A stretch of 64,000 nucleotides of DNA from Psychrobacter namhaensis (GTDB taxonomy: Bacteria; Pseudomonadota; Gammaproteobacteria; Pseudomonadales; Moraxellaceae): positions 62,001-126,000 of the forward strand of contig NZ_JABASS010000002.1 of the NCBI RefSeq assembly GCF_016107545.1, given 5' to 3'. Position 1 is the first letter of the stretch; the number at the start of each line of letters is the position of its first letter. This document shows, piece after piece, positions 8,565 through 17,346 of this stretch. The position numbers and the translations under genes are program-made. A model generated the notes under the pieces. It made no database searches, was not told the DNA's origin, and worked only from the letters and a program-made list of their open reading frames with translations.

Positions 8565-9500
8565 ATGAAGAAAGCAGTGCAAACCTTACCGAAAATTACG
8601 CTAAAGCAGTTATCCGTTTTTGTCAGTGTTTACCAGACGGGTAGTACCAGCCGCGCCAGTGAAGCGCTACACCTATCACAGTCAGCGGTCAGTAGCGCCT
8701 TGACGGAGCTAGAATCAAGGCTACAAATGCCGTTGTTTGAGCGGGTCGGGCGCCGGCTCAATCAGCATCCCAATGCCCATCCTATTTACGTGCAGGCGCA
8801 AGCGATCTTAGGGCAAGCGCTGACGCTGGAGCACTATCATAAGTACCAAGCAGGGCAGATTCATATTGGCGCCAGTACCACTATTGGGAACTACGTGTTG
8901 CCGCCGCTGCTGGCTAAGCTATATAAGGCGCTACCAGATGCGAATGTCGATATGTATATTGCCAATACCCAAGAGGTGGTTAGTGAGGTTGAGCAATTAA
9001 ATATTGATATCGCTTTAGTGGAAGGGATGCCGCGCCCAACAGACATGAAAGCCATTGAGCAACGAGCGTGGCGGACAGATACCTTGATGGTCTTTGCCAA
9101 ACGCGATAGTCAGTGGTTGTCAGGATTGGCCGCGTATCATGCCGATGAGCACTGTTATGAGCTTAATATTGAACAGTTGGCACGGCTGCCACTATTGGTA
9201 CGTGAAGCAGGATCGGGTACGCGGCAAATTATCGATGAGCAGTTGCTCAAGCATCTACCCCATGCGGAGGTCGTCAGGGCTATTCAACAGTCGGAGGCCA
9301 TCAAGCACATGGTCAGTGCCGACATTGGTCTTGGCTGTCTGTCGCAGCATGTGATTGAGACAGAACTCGCGGCAGGAAAACTGATACAAGTAAAAGTGGC
9401 GGGTATCGATCTGTCACGGACATGGTGGCTGGTGTGGCACAAAGCCCGCCATCAAAGCCCCATTTGGCAGACGTTTATTGATATTTTGATAGCAGAGTGA
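8565..9500 (+). CDS. yeiE: LysR-type regulator, YeiE-like
   Basis: 311-residue transcription factor. N-terminal winged helix: TLKQLSVFVSVYQTGSTSRASEALHLSQ with SAVSSALTELE. The effector domain begins ASTTIGNYVLPPLLAKL and includes REAGSGTR and SEAIKHMVSADIGLGCLS, features shared with E. coli YeiE. YeiE has been linked to sulfite/sulfur control, and it typically neighbours yeiH. GAAGGT precedes the ATG. Assignment to YeiE rather than a CysB/CbbR relative rests on these motifs and the divergent yeiH. Confidence 0.82.
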   Translation: MKKAVQTLPKITLKQLSVFVSVYQTGSTSRASEALHLSQSAVSSALTELESRLQMPLFERVGRRLNQHPNAHPIYVQAQAILGQALTLEHYHKYQAGQIHIGASTTIGNYVLPPLLAKLYKALPDANVDMYIANTQEVVSEVEQLNIDIALVEGMPRPTDMKAIEQRAWRTDTLMVFAKRDSQWLSGLAAYHADEHCYELNIEQLARLPLLVREAGSGTRQIIDEQLLKHLPHAEVVRAIQQSEAIKHMVSADIGLGCLSQHVIETELAAGKLIQVKVAGIDLSRTWWLVWHKARHQSPIWQTFIDILIAE

Positions 9501-9547
9501 TGGTCAAAATCGCCTGTTAAAAAGCGTCCCATAGTCGGTGTCTATAC

Positions 9548-9625
9548 GACGCTTTACACAGGTAAGCTTTGAGGACGCTTTACACAAGTAAGCTTTGAGA
9601 ACGCTTCATAAAGGTAAGTTGTGAT
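9548..9625. repeat. Three tandem 26-base repeats
   Basis: Copies at 9548-9573, 9574-9599 and 9600-9625. The first two differ by one base (ACACAGG versus ACACAAG); the third is degraded. Each contains CGCTT and GTAAG. It lies between two convergent genes; no coding frame is evident. Confidence 0.85.
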
Positions 9626-9706
9626 ACAAGCAACTAGCTGAAGCGTTATGTCTTAAGAGATTTACATGTCAAGAGCTTTATATTTTAAGCTATTTTATAC
9701 TTTAAG

Positions 9707-10168
9707 CTAATTGGAAACTGGTTTGTCCAATCTAACCACTAAGCTGTCACAAGGCACGTTTGGCAAGATATTATCCGCTGTGGCACCGCTCAGCCAGGCA
9801 ACAATGCCATGGCGTTCATGACGACCAATCACCAATAAATCAACGTCGTGTTTGTGGCAGTAATTGACGATCCCCTCGCTATTCGAGATGGCGGTGGTCA
9901 CTTCAGAATTGACGGCGTGTAACTGGTTGCGCTCCAAAAACTGCGCCAGTTTAGCCCGTGCTTCTTGGCAGCGCTCGTCATCAATTTCATCGTATAGGCT
10001 AGAAGCGGGAACCAATTCATAGCCAAAGCCAACCATGGTATCTTTGACAATATGCAGTACCGATAGCTTGGAACCGGGACGGTTTTCAACGATACGCTTG
10101 GCCTTTTGAGCGACGATATCGGCATCGGACATTAAATCGGTGACCAATAAAATATGCTGGTAACTCAT
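9707..10168 (-). CDS. Universal stress protein (UspA family)
   Basis: 153-residue cytoplasmic protein with one Usp fold: start YQHILLVTDLMSDADIVAQKA, and C-terminal DLLVIGRHERHGIVAWLSGATADNIL. The nucleotide loop normally G-x2-G-x9-G-(S/T) is altered (G-R-H-E-R-H-G), so ATP binding is uncertain. AAGGAG lies seven bases before the ATG. Family members respond to starvation and oxidative stress. It is transcribed alone. Confidence 0.92.
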   Translation of the reverse strand: MSYQHILLVTDLMSDADIVAQKAKRIVENRPGSKLSVLHIVKDTMVGFGYELVPASSLYDEIDDERCQEARAKLAQFLERNQLHAVNSEVTTAISNSEGIVNYCHKHDVDLLVIGRHERHGIVAWLSGATADNILPNVPCDSLVVRLDKPVSN

Positions 10169-10613
10169 GAGCGGCTCCTTGTAACAGATGATTCTAACTA
10201 TAGCACTACTGATAGCCGCTGTTAAGTAACATCATTAAACTGGGACAAATGAATATATGTAGGTTGCAGGTGGCGTCTTTTTGACAGTAGGCCTTTCTTG
10301 CTTATCTTTTAGAGCGTGCCTTGACTTATCAAACGCTTAGCCCCATCTAATACCGTTAGGCAAATTCCTATTGTTCGATGGAGCACTGCCACGAAATATG
10401 TAGCCATTAAATAAGAATATTACCCAAAAAGTTACTTAAAGATCTTTGTACATTGATGGATATCGATGACGGATCAAGTGGCTTATTTTGTACTCACTAT
10501 TTTTACGTTTTTATTCATTATTGGTTTTTAACCAAGTACACCATACGATGTGCCACTTTTTATCAGCGTCACGTGAGTATTGGTTGGGTTAAAAACGCTT
10601 TATAAGGAACACT
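10169..10613. other. Intergenic region between usp and the M16C peptidase
   Basis: 445 bases holding both divergent promoters. A small palindrome TTGGTT-TTT-AACCAA lies at 10521-10535, about 80 bases before the peptidase start, and may be a regulator site. No RNA gene or convincing coding frame is visible. Confidence 0.5.
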
Positions 10614-13600
10614 ATGACTGACACGCTATTTACTGCTGACTTGACCCTGCATCCTGCTTTTGAGCTGATTGAGCATCGCCATATTGAGGCGCTTTCGATG
10701 GATGTGTTGATCAGTCAGCATGTTAAAACCGGAGCGATGCATTATCATTTGGCACACCCAAGTGATGAAAATGCTTTTTTGGTGGGCTTTCGTACCCAGC
10801 CTATGGATTCAAAGGGCGAAGCACATATTTTAGAGCATGTGGCTTTGTGTGGGTCTGAGAAGTTCCCTGTCCGTGATCCGTTCTTTTCGATGATTAAGCG
10901 CTCGCTCAATACCTTTATGAATGCGATGACTGCTGCTGATTGGACCGCGTATCCGTATGCCACGCAAAACAAAAACGACTACTTTAACCTGCTGGCCGTG
11001 TATTTGGATGCGTCATTTTTCCCCAATATTCATCCGCTTGATTTTGCCCAAGAAGGCATCCGTGTTGAATTAGACAGCGAGGACAAGCCGCACTTTAAAG
11101 GGATTGTGTTTAACGAGATGAAAGGCGCGATGAGCGGTGAGATTGATCAGCTATATCACGCGGTTGCCCATCATGTGTTTCCAACGACCACCTATCATTA
11201 TAATTCGGGCGGTGATCCTGCGGATATTCCCGACTTGACGCACCCTGAATTAGTAGCGTTTCATCAAAGCCATTATCATCCCTCAAACAGCGTGATTATG
11301 AGCTTTGGTAATATCCCTGTCGCTGAGACGCAGGCGAAGATTCATGAAGATGCTTTAATCCAGTTTGAAGCAGGCAAAAAACACGTGTCGCGTCCAGAGC
11401 AGCGTCTGTCTGCACCGATTAGTGCAACCGACACTTATACCGCTGACGAAGCCGGTCCCGATCAAACGCACCATGTCGTTGCTTGGCTGCTGCCGTCTAT
11501 TACCGATCCCAAGCAGCGTTTGGCGCTACGTTTATTAGAAGGGGTATTGGTTGAACATGCTGGTTCACCGCTGCGTGCTTATCTTGACAGCCATCCGCTG
11601 GGTAAAGCGCCAAGTCCGCTGCTAGGACTCGATGACAGTCATTATGAAATGGTTTTTTATACCGGACTACGTGGTTCAAACCCTGAGCACGCCGAAGCGG
11701 TCGAGCAGGGCATTATAGACTTGCTTGCTGACGTTGCTAGCGCACCAATTGATGATGAAACGATTGAAACCATCTTGCATCAGATAGAGATTGATCAACG
11801 CCATATCGGCGGCGATAGTGTTCCTTATGGTCTAAATTTAATGCTAGAAGGCTTTAGTACGGCTATTCATGATGGCAATCCTATCGACGTCTGGGAAGTT
11901 GATGAGCATCTACAATGGTTGCGTGAGCAGGTCGTCGATCCGCAATGGCTGCCCAATTTAATCAAAACGCATTTGCTTGAAAACAACCACCGCGTCCGTG
12001 TCACATTGACACCAGACAGTGAAAAATCAGCGCGATTGGCCGCAGCAGAGCAAACTCGCCTTGATACCATCGCGATGGATTTGACCGCTGATGATAAAGA
12101 TATTTTGCATAAGCAGGCGTTGGATTTGGCTGCGCGCCAAGCTGCCCCTGATGATCTAAGCTTGTTACCAAAAGTGGGTTTAGAAGATGTACCAACGGAC
12201 ATTAGCTTTAAGCAAGGCTCGCAAAAAATGGTGCGCTTAAGTGGTCAAGACAGCACCTTGTTTGAGTATGAAGCAGGCACCAATGGTATCTACTATTATC
12301 AAGTCATCGTCCCATTGACCGATGCAATTGGTGAGGCTAACAACGATCAGTTACCAGTGAATGATGTCATTAATCACCCATTACTGCCTATTTATTTAAG
12401 CTTGTTGTCAGAGCTTGGTACCGACTCACTCAGCGCGCATGAAATGCAAGCCAAGCAAGCAGCGCACTCGTCAGGCGTGACAGCGCGTATCAGCCAACGT
12501 ACCAATGTCGATGACAGCCAGTCTATTAGCAGCTATTTTGTGGTGGCAACGCGGGCGCTGAACCGCAAACCTGAAGCGATTGATCTGCTAAAAGAAGTCA
12601 TGGAGCACAGTGTCTTTACTGAGCATGACCGTATTAAAGAGATTTTGCAGCAGCGCCAAGCGGGCTGGCAATCTAACCTTGCGGGCTCAGGGCATTCTTA
12701 TGCTATGCAAACGGCCAGTCGCGGCATGAGTCGTCAAGCACAGCTAGAGTATGTACGTAGCGGACTTCCGGCACTCAATGCGTTGAAAGATTTCTTAACC
12801 CATGCCAGTACTGACGATGCCCAATGGGATAAGCTTGCGACAGGCTTGATGGATCTGCATCAGCGTCTCATTAGTCTGCCGAAACACGCTGTGATTATCT
12901 GTGAGGCTGAGCAAAGCGAGCGTTTGAGTAACTTAATTTTGGAGAGCTGGAAAGACAGTCGTGCCCCAGCGCTGGCAGAAAAACTAACCAACACTGATAA
13001 TGCCATTGACGCCAATATCCCAAGCGAGTTTGCAGACTTACACCTAAATGATGTTGAGGGTGAGTCAGTAGCGGTTGAAGATTTAGCCTGGCTGGTACCG
13101 ACCAACGTTTACCATAACGCCAGCGCTTATACAGTGCCAGCGGCTGACCATCCTGATACGGCTGCCTTGATGGTATTAGCGCCTTATCTACGTAATGGCT
13201 ATTTGCACAGTGCCATTCGTGAGCGCGGCGGCGCTTATGGCGGCGGTGCTGGTTACGATGCCAATGCTTGTGCCTTTAAATTCTTTAGCTACCGTGATCC
13301 ACAGTGTGCTGAGACCTTTGCTCACTTCGATGCCAGTATTGAATGGTTGTTAAATGAGCCGCAAACGGACGAGCAGTTAGAAGAAGCTATCTTAGGTATT
13401 ATCTCAGGTATGGATAAGCCTGGCTCTCCAGCGGGTGAGGCGATCAAAGCGTGCTTTGCCAACTTGCATCATCGCGGGGCAGACTGGCAGCGTAAAATGC
13501 GGGCAGCAATCTTGGCGGTGACCGTTGCTGATTTACAGCGTGTTGCCAAGCAATACTTACAAGGGCAAAAGCACGTGCGTGCGGTCTTAGCGCCATATGA

Positions 13601-13655
13601 CAAAGAAGCTCAGGTAAAAGAGCTTGGCTTTAACGTGTGCAAAATTAAAAGCTAA
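10614..13655 (+). CDS. M16C metallopeptidase, PreP/falcilysin-like
   Basis: 1013-residue zinc peptidase of the M16C subfamily (presequence protease/Cym1 relatives), which degrades small unstructured peptides inside a closed chamber. The inverted zinc motif is HILEH at residues 71-75, with downstream EMKGAMS and the region YHYNSGGDP. The C-terminal half carries RERGGAYGGGAGYDAN, the substrate-anchoring R/Y segment of M16. No signal peptide, so cytoplasmic. Length is as usual for PreP. AAGGAAC precedes the ATG. A strong shared terminator follows. Confidence 0.93.
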   Translation: MTDTLFTADLTLHPAFELIEHRHIEALSMDVLISQHVKTGAMHYHLAHPSDENAFLVGFRTQPMDSKGEAHILEHVALCGSEKFPVRDPFFSMIKRSLNTFMNAMTAADWTAYPYATQNKNDYFNLLAVYLDASFFPNIHPLDFAQEGIRVELDSEDKPHFKGIVFNEMKGAMSGEIDQLYHAVAHHVFPTTTYHYNSGGDPADIPDLTHPELVAFHQSHYHPSNSVIMSFGNIPVAETQAKIHEDALIQFEAGKKHVSRPEQRLSAPISATDTYTADEAGPDQTHHVVAWLLPSITDPKQRLALRLLEGVLVEHAGSPLRAYLDSHPLGKAPSPLLGLDDSHYEMVFYTGLRGSNPEHAEAVEQGIIDLLADVASAPIDDETIETILHQIEIDQRHIGGDSVPYGLNLMLEGFSTAIHDGNPIDVWEVDEHLQWLREQVVDPQWLPNLIKTHLLENNHRVRVTLTPDSEKSARLAAAEQTRLDTIAMDLTADDKDILHKQALDLAARQAAPDDLSLLPKVGLEDVPTDISFKQGSQKMVRLSGQDSTLFEYEAGTNGIYYYQVIVPLTDAIGEANNDQLPVNDVINHPLLPIYLSLLSELGTDSLSAHEMQAKQAAHSSGVTARISQRTNVDDSQSISSYFVVATRALNRKPEAIDLLKEVMEHSVFTEHDRIKEILQQRQAGWQSNLAGSGHSYAMQTASRGMSRQAQLEYVRSGLPALNALKDFLTHASTDDAQWDKLATGLMDLHQRLISLPKHAVIICEAEQSERLSNLILESWKDSRAPALAEKLTNTDNAIDANIPSEFADLHLNDVEGESVAVEDLAWLVPTNVYHNASAYTVPAADHPDTAALMVLAPYLRNGYLHSAIRERGGAYGGGAGYDANACAFKFFSYRDPQCAETFAHFDASIEWLLNEPQTDEQLEEAILGIISGMDKPGSPAGEAIKACFANLHHRGADWQRKMRAAILAVTVADLQRVAKQYLQGQKHVRAVLAPYDKEAQVKELGFNVCKIKS

Positions 13656-13680
13656 AAATCTACGTTGATTTGTGTGGTAT

Positions 13681-13725
13681 AAAAAACCGCCGCTTTCAAG
13701 ATAAATAGTGAAAGCGGCGGTTTTT
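13681..13725. terminator. Bidirectional terminator
   Basis: Perfect 17-base arms (AAAAACCGCCGCTTTCA and its complement) with a ten-base loop. It serves the M16C gene on the plus strand and the serine-hydrolase pseudogene on the minus strand. Confidence 0.92.
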
Positions 13726-13764
13726 ATTTTTCATCGTGATTTTTTATTGTTCACTTTTAAGCCA

Positions 13765-15097
13765 TTACTTTGTTATCAGATAATTTGCGACAGCTTGGAA
13801 AGCAGGTATTGATGTCGGATCATTTTTGCCATTGCTGGCATCAGGATGCGAGGCAAAACGGACGATGACCATGTCGGCCGCTGGGTCCACATAAATCCTT
13901 TGACCATGGACACCGCGAGCCGAATAGACGGGGGTGGGATTGTCATATGACCACCACATGCTTTTATAACTGCCATTTTTGAGCTGTTTATAATCGGCTT
14001 TGGCAAAGGCATCCTTGTCGCCGCCAGCTTCGATATGCTCTACTACAGCGGCTGGGAACAAGCGCTTGCCATTAATGACGCCTTTATTTAGCATGAGGCT
14101 ACCAATGCGTGCCATATCGTGCAAGCTTGCACTGATACCGCCGCCGGCAAACGGCGTACCTTTAGCATCAACGGTCATGTAGGCGCTTTGCTCTGCGCCG
14201 ATTTTTTGCCAGATGCGCTCAGAGAGTAAGTCATCGACTGCTTTGCCAGTGGTGCGTGCAATGATCCACCCAAGCGTGTCGCTGTTGATGGTCTGATAAC
14301 TAAAGGCATCACCATGCTCGCCTTTTTTCTGAATCGTTTGTAGGTATTCAAAATAGCCATTAGGACCGGTGTAGCCCTTAGGCTTTGGTAGCGGACTGGC
14401 GGCTTCTGAGTACTGCCAAATATCAGCATTGGGATCGGCGTAGTCCTCGCTATAGTCCAGCGCTGTCGTCATATCCATGACTTGGCGCACGGTTGCATCA
14501 CCAAAGCCGCTGTTCGCCAGCTCAGGAATGATAGAGGCCACCAACGTTTTATCATCAAGCTTGCCTTCGGTTACAAGGATTTCTGCCAGTAAACCCGTCA
14601 TGGATTTGGTCATCGACATCGCAGCATGTTGTCCTAGCTCATTGAGGCAACCGTTTTGGCGCTCATTCATACACCACCTTGCCATGATGCAGGATCATAA
14701 TACCATCTGTATAGTTGGCATCTAATGACTGTCGCCATGTCATTGGGCGATTACTGCCAGTGGGGATAAAGGGGATGGCATCGATGTTTTTATCCAGCTC
14801 ATAGCTGAGCTTGGACGGCGCACCGATACCGCGACTGACTTCGGTAGTCGGCATCAGCTCACGGATATGACAGACTGTCCAACGTAGCTTTGGAAAACTA
14901 AAAAAATCAGAGGATGGCTGCGCTATCAGCTTATCAGCTGGTGGCGGAAAGCCTTGCATCCACCCAAGCGTTTTTGGGTCTGACTCTTTGGCAGTGAGAC
15001 GTGAGTCGTCTGCATGGCTTATGGTACTGATACTGGTCAGGGTCACGGCGATGGTCAGCGGTAACAGCGGTAAGGCGCGTTGCAACAAGGTCAGCAT
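13765..15097 (-). pseudogene. Frameshifted periplasmic serine hydrolase (beta-lactamase/COG1680 fold)
   Basis: Two minus-strand frames make one serine hydrolase. The upstream part (15097-14663) has a signal peptide (LLPLTIAVTLTSISTISHA) and stops after DGIMILHHGKVVYE. The downstream part (to 13765) resumes in another frame with RQNGCLNELGQ and the catalytic SxxK motif SMTK, then a Y-x-T/S-type segment (SYQTINSDTLG) and C-terminal VHGQRIYVDP. At the junction (about 14666-14675) a TGAA/TGAG near-duplication adds four bases; removing them joins VVYE to RQNG as expected in the family. A sequencing error or a recent inactivation could explain it. Substrate is unknown. Confidence 0.85.
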
Positions 15098-15241
15098 GAT
15101 ATTCTCACAAGTCAGATTGAGCCGTTAACGTCAGGCAATAAAAAAACCATTCTAAGAGACAACACTAAGCATGTAGCATAATTCTTATGAATGGCTTTTA
15201 CCAACGACTTTTGTAAGGTATTTTGTACTTATAGTACGATG

Positions 15242-15805
15242 TTAATAGCGTTTGATGCTTTGATCTTTGCCGATGTAGTCTTGATGAATGGGGAACTTAT
15301 CTAAACTGTCGAATTGCTGACGGTCTTCAAAATAGCTTTTTAAGGTGCGGCGCACGGCCTCAAAGGCAATACTGTCCCAAGGAATGTCTTCTTCTGTGAA
15401 TAAAGCACAGTCCAGGCTTTCAGAGCCAATACCGTAAGCCCCGTCTTTTAGCTCGGTTAGGTAGATACTATAGATTTGACCGATATCAGGAATGTCATAC
15501 AGGCAGTAGAGGTGAGGATTGATAACGACCGCCTCTGCTTCTTCATAGCTCTCACGCGCTGCGCCTTCTGCCATGGTTTCACCATTCTCCATAAAACCGG
15601 CAGGCAGGGTCCATAAGCCGTATTGTGGCTCAATGGCACGCCGACACAGGAGCACACGGTTTTTATGGACGACAAGTGAGCCACAAATCACTTTTGGATT
15701 TTCATAATGGATGTAGTGGCAATTTGGACATACCAATCGCGGTATATTATCTGTGGCTGGTATTTTGCGTTCTGCTTCATGACCGCATTGTAGACAATAG
15801 CGCAT
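15242..15805 (-). CDS. Nudix hydrolase with N-terminal zinc ribbon
   Basis: 187-residue protein. Residues 4-29 hold a CxxC...CxxC zinc ribbon (CLQC and CPNC). The Nudix box GFMENGETMAEGAARESYEE begins near residue 70 and fits G-x5-E-x7-RE-U-x-EE, except that the late glycine is replaced by glutamate. Zinc-ribbon Nudix proteins include NADH pyrophosphatases and ADP-ribose hydrolases. The SQPWPFPxS mark of NudC is absent, so the substrate is unassigned. AAGGCAG precedes the ATG. Confidence 0.88.
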   Translation of the reverse strand: MRYCLQCGHEAERKIPATDNIPRLVCPNCHYIHYENPKVICGSLVVHKNRVLLCRRAIEPQYGLWTLPAGFMENGETMAEGAARESYEEAEAVVINPHLYCLYDIPDIGQIYSIYLTELKDGAYGIGSESLDCALFTEEDIPWDSIAFEAVRRTLKSYFEDRQQFDSLDKFPIHQDYIGKDQSIKRY

Positions 15806-16331
15806 ATCAACTGCCTTATGTAATGAGAAAAAGTGATGGGGTTATTTTAAGCGTTATAATGCTTCTTCTATTTATATAAGTTCTATAAGAAGAGTGAGAC
15901 GTTAGCTTATCAGGCTTTTATCTGACAAATAACTGGCTTTAAGCTTAAGATAACACAAATTCTCACCGTACTGACATGGATGACAAAAACAGCACATTTT
16001 TACGATATTAGTGTTTGGTATTTTTGTCAGATAAGGGCGCGTACAACAGGCAGAGCAACTCAGTCACAGAAAGTATATGCAGTCATCGCCGGTTTGCGCT
16101 AGGCTTGAGTAGGCGCAAATACTGATGACCAATAGCGAGGCAATCTTTGCGAGCAGTCATCGATTCTGCTCTGCATTTTATTGAATGAGAAAATGTTATC
16201 CACTAGCACTTCCTAAATAGTATTCAATAACCTTAACTACTTGACCATGATATGTTTTATTTTTGAGGTTTAGGTGATAGATAGTTTATCGTAATGAGGT
16301 TAAACACGGATAAAAATACAGGGCAATTATA
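15806..16331. other. 526-base intergenic region rich in inverted repeats
   Basis: Lies between two divergent Nudix genes. It holds a 12-base inverted repeat pair (TTATCTGACAAA, 15918-15929 and 16023-16034) and a compound stem at 16082-16171 listed separately. No coding frame is convincing. Confidence 0.6.
16082..16171. ncRNA. Candidate structured element (two consecutive stem-loops)
   Basis: First stem: outer GTCATC/GATGAC enclosing TTTGCGC/GCGCAAA (16082-16129). Second stem: GAGCAG/CTGCTC (16151-16171), followed by TGCATTTTATT. It could be a small RNA with a weak terminator or a leader of the downstream CoA-Nudix gene. No clear -35/-10 pair was found. Confidence 0.3.
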
Positions 16332-17069
16332 ATGCTACTCCCACCGCAATCTATAAGTTTTGATGAGTTATCAGTCGCTGTGCCCACGTTTATACGTTAT
16401 CCTACGCTCAGAAAACTGGCTGAGCGAGTACAGCACGAGACGTTAAATGCCGTGACCAGCCCAGCGTTATATGACGCCCACCACACATCGCATAGTGCGC
16501 GCATCTTAGACAGCTTATATCAAACACCGATTGCAGACGCGTCGGTATTGGTGGCGATTACTCATGAACGCCACCCGAAGCTGCTCCTGACGCGCCGTGC
16601 TGCGCATATGAATAGCCATGCTGATGAGGTGTCTTGTGCAGGGGGTAAGTATGAGATAAGTGATGGTAATAATGTCATCACAGCGCTGCGCGAAGCCTGC
16701 GAAGAGACGGCGCTCCCACCCAACAAAGTCCAATTGCTTGGTCAATTGCCCATACAAACCTCCAAAAGTGGCATGAGTGTACGCCCAATTGTGGCACTCA
16801 TTGCGCCAGATTTGATATTGGTGCCCGAACTAGGAGAAATCTCACGCATATTTTGGGCAGATTTTGAGTCGTTACTCACTCAGCCTACGGTAGAGTATGC
16901 GGTAGAATACACGATGCAAGACCAGACTGCGACCCTGCTAACGCCCAGCTGGCAAGTAGATGGTGAGACAGTGTGGGGTCTGACAGGACGAGTCATTGCA
17001 AGCTTATTAGAAACTGGCTTTGATCGGCAGCTTGAATGGTATTACCGTATACAAAATACCCGTCTATAG
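16332..17069 (+). CDS. Nudix hydrolase, CoA-diphosphatase (UPF0035) type, divergent
   Basis: 245-residue protein similar to CoA diphosphatases, which split CoA into phosphopantetheine and ADP. The segment LLLTRRAAHMNSHADEVS followed by CAGGK corresponds to the family signature (LLTxRSxxLRxHxGxVxFPGGxxD), but FPGG is CAGG here. The Nudix box ends TALREACEETAL where EEIGL is usual. The metal-binding RE..EE residues are kept. About 60 N-terminal residues are variable. No strong ribosome site is visible before the ATG. Confidence 0.78.
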   Translation: MLLPPQSISFDELSVAVPTFIRYPTLRKLAERVQHETLNAVTSPALYDAHHTSHSARILDSLYQTPIADASVLVAITHERHPKLLLTRRAAHMNSHADEVSCAGGKYEISDGNNVITALREACEETALPPNKVQLLGQLPIQTSKSGMSVRPIVALIAPDLILVPELGEISRIFWADFESLLTQPTVEYAVEYTMQDQTATLLTPSWQVDGETVWGLTGRVIASLLETGFDRQLEWYYRIQNTRL

Positions 17070-17346
17070 AGAATATAAATTGATAGTCGATCATGCCAAG
17101 CCATGAACACGCCTGCCTAGTGTGGCGTTATGATAATGGCTGTGGATGCTATGGATAATGCCTAAGAACCCTCTATTTATTTATAACAATATTCGGACTG
17201 ATGGTCCCTCCAAATAAAAACAGCGTTCAGAAAAGGCATTCTGCTGGTATAAGTTTTCCTCGTGTACTGTGCCGTTGCGGGCAGAAGCTTTAAAACATCA
17301 TCCCACAGCCCTGTATTCTGTTACTTATACTCACAGCATTGTGCTT

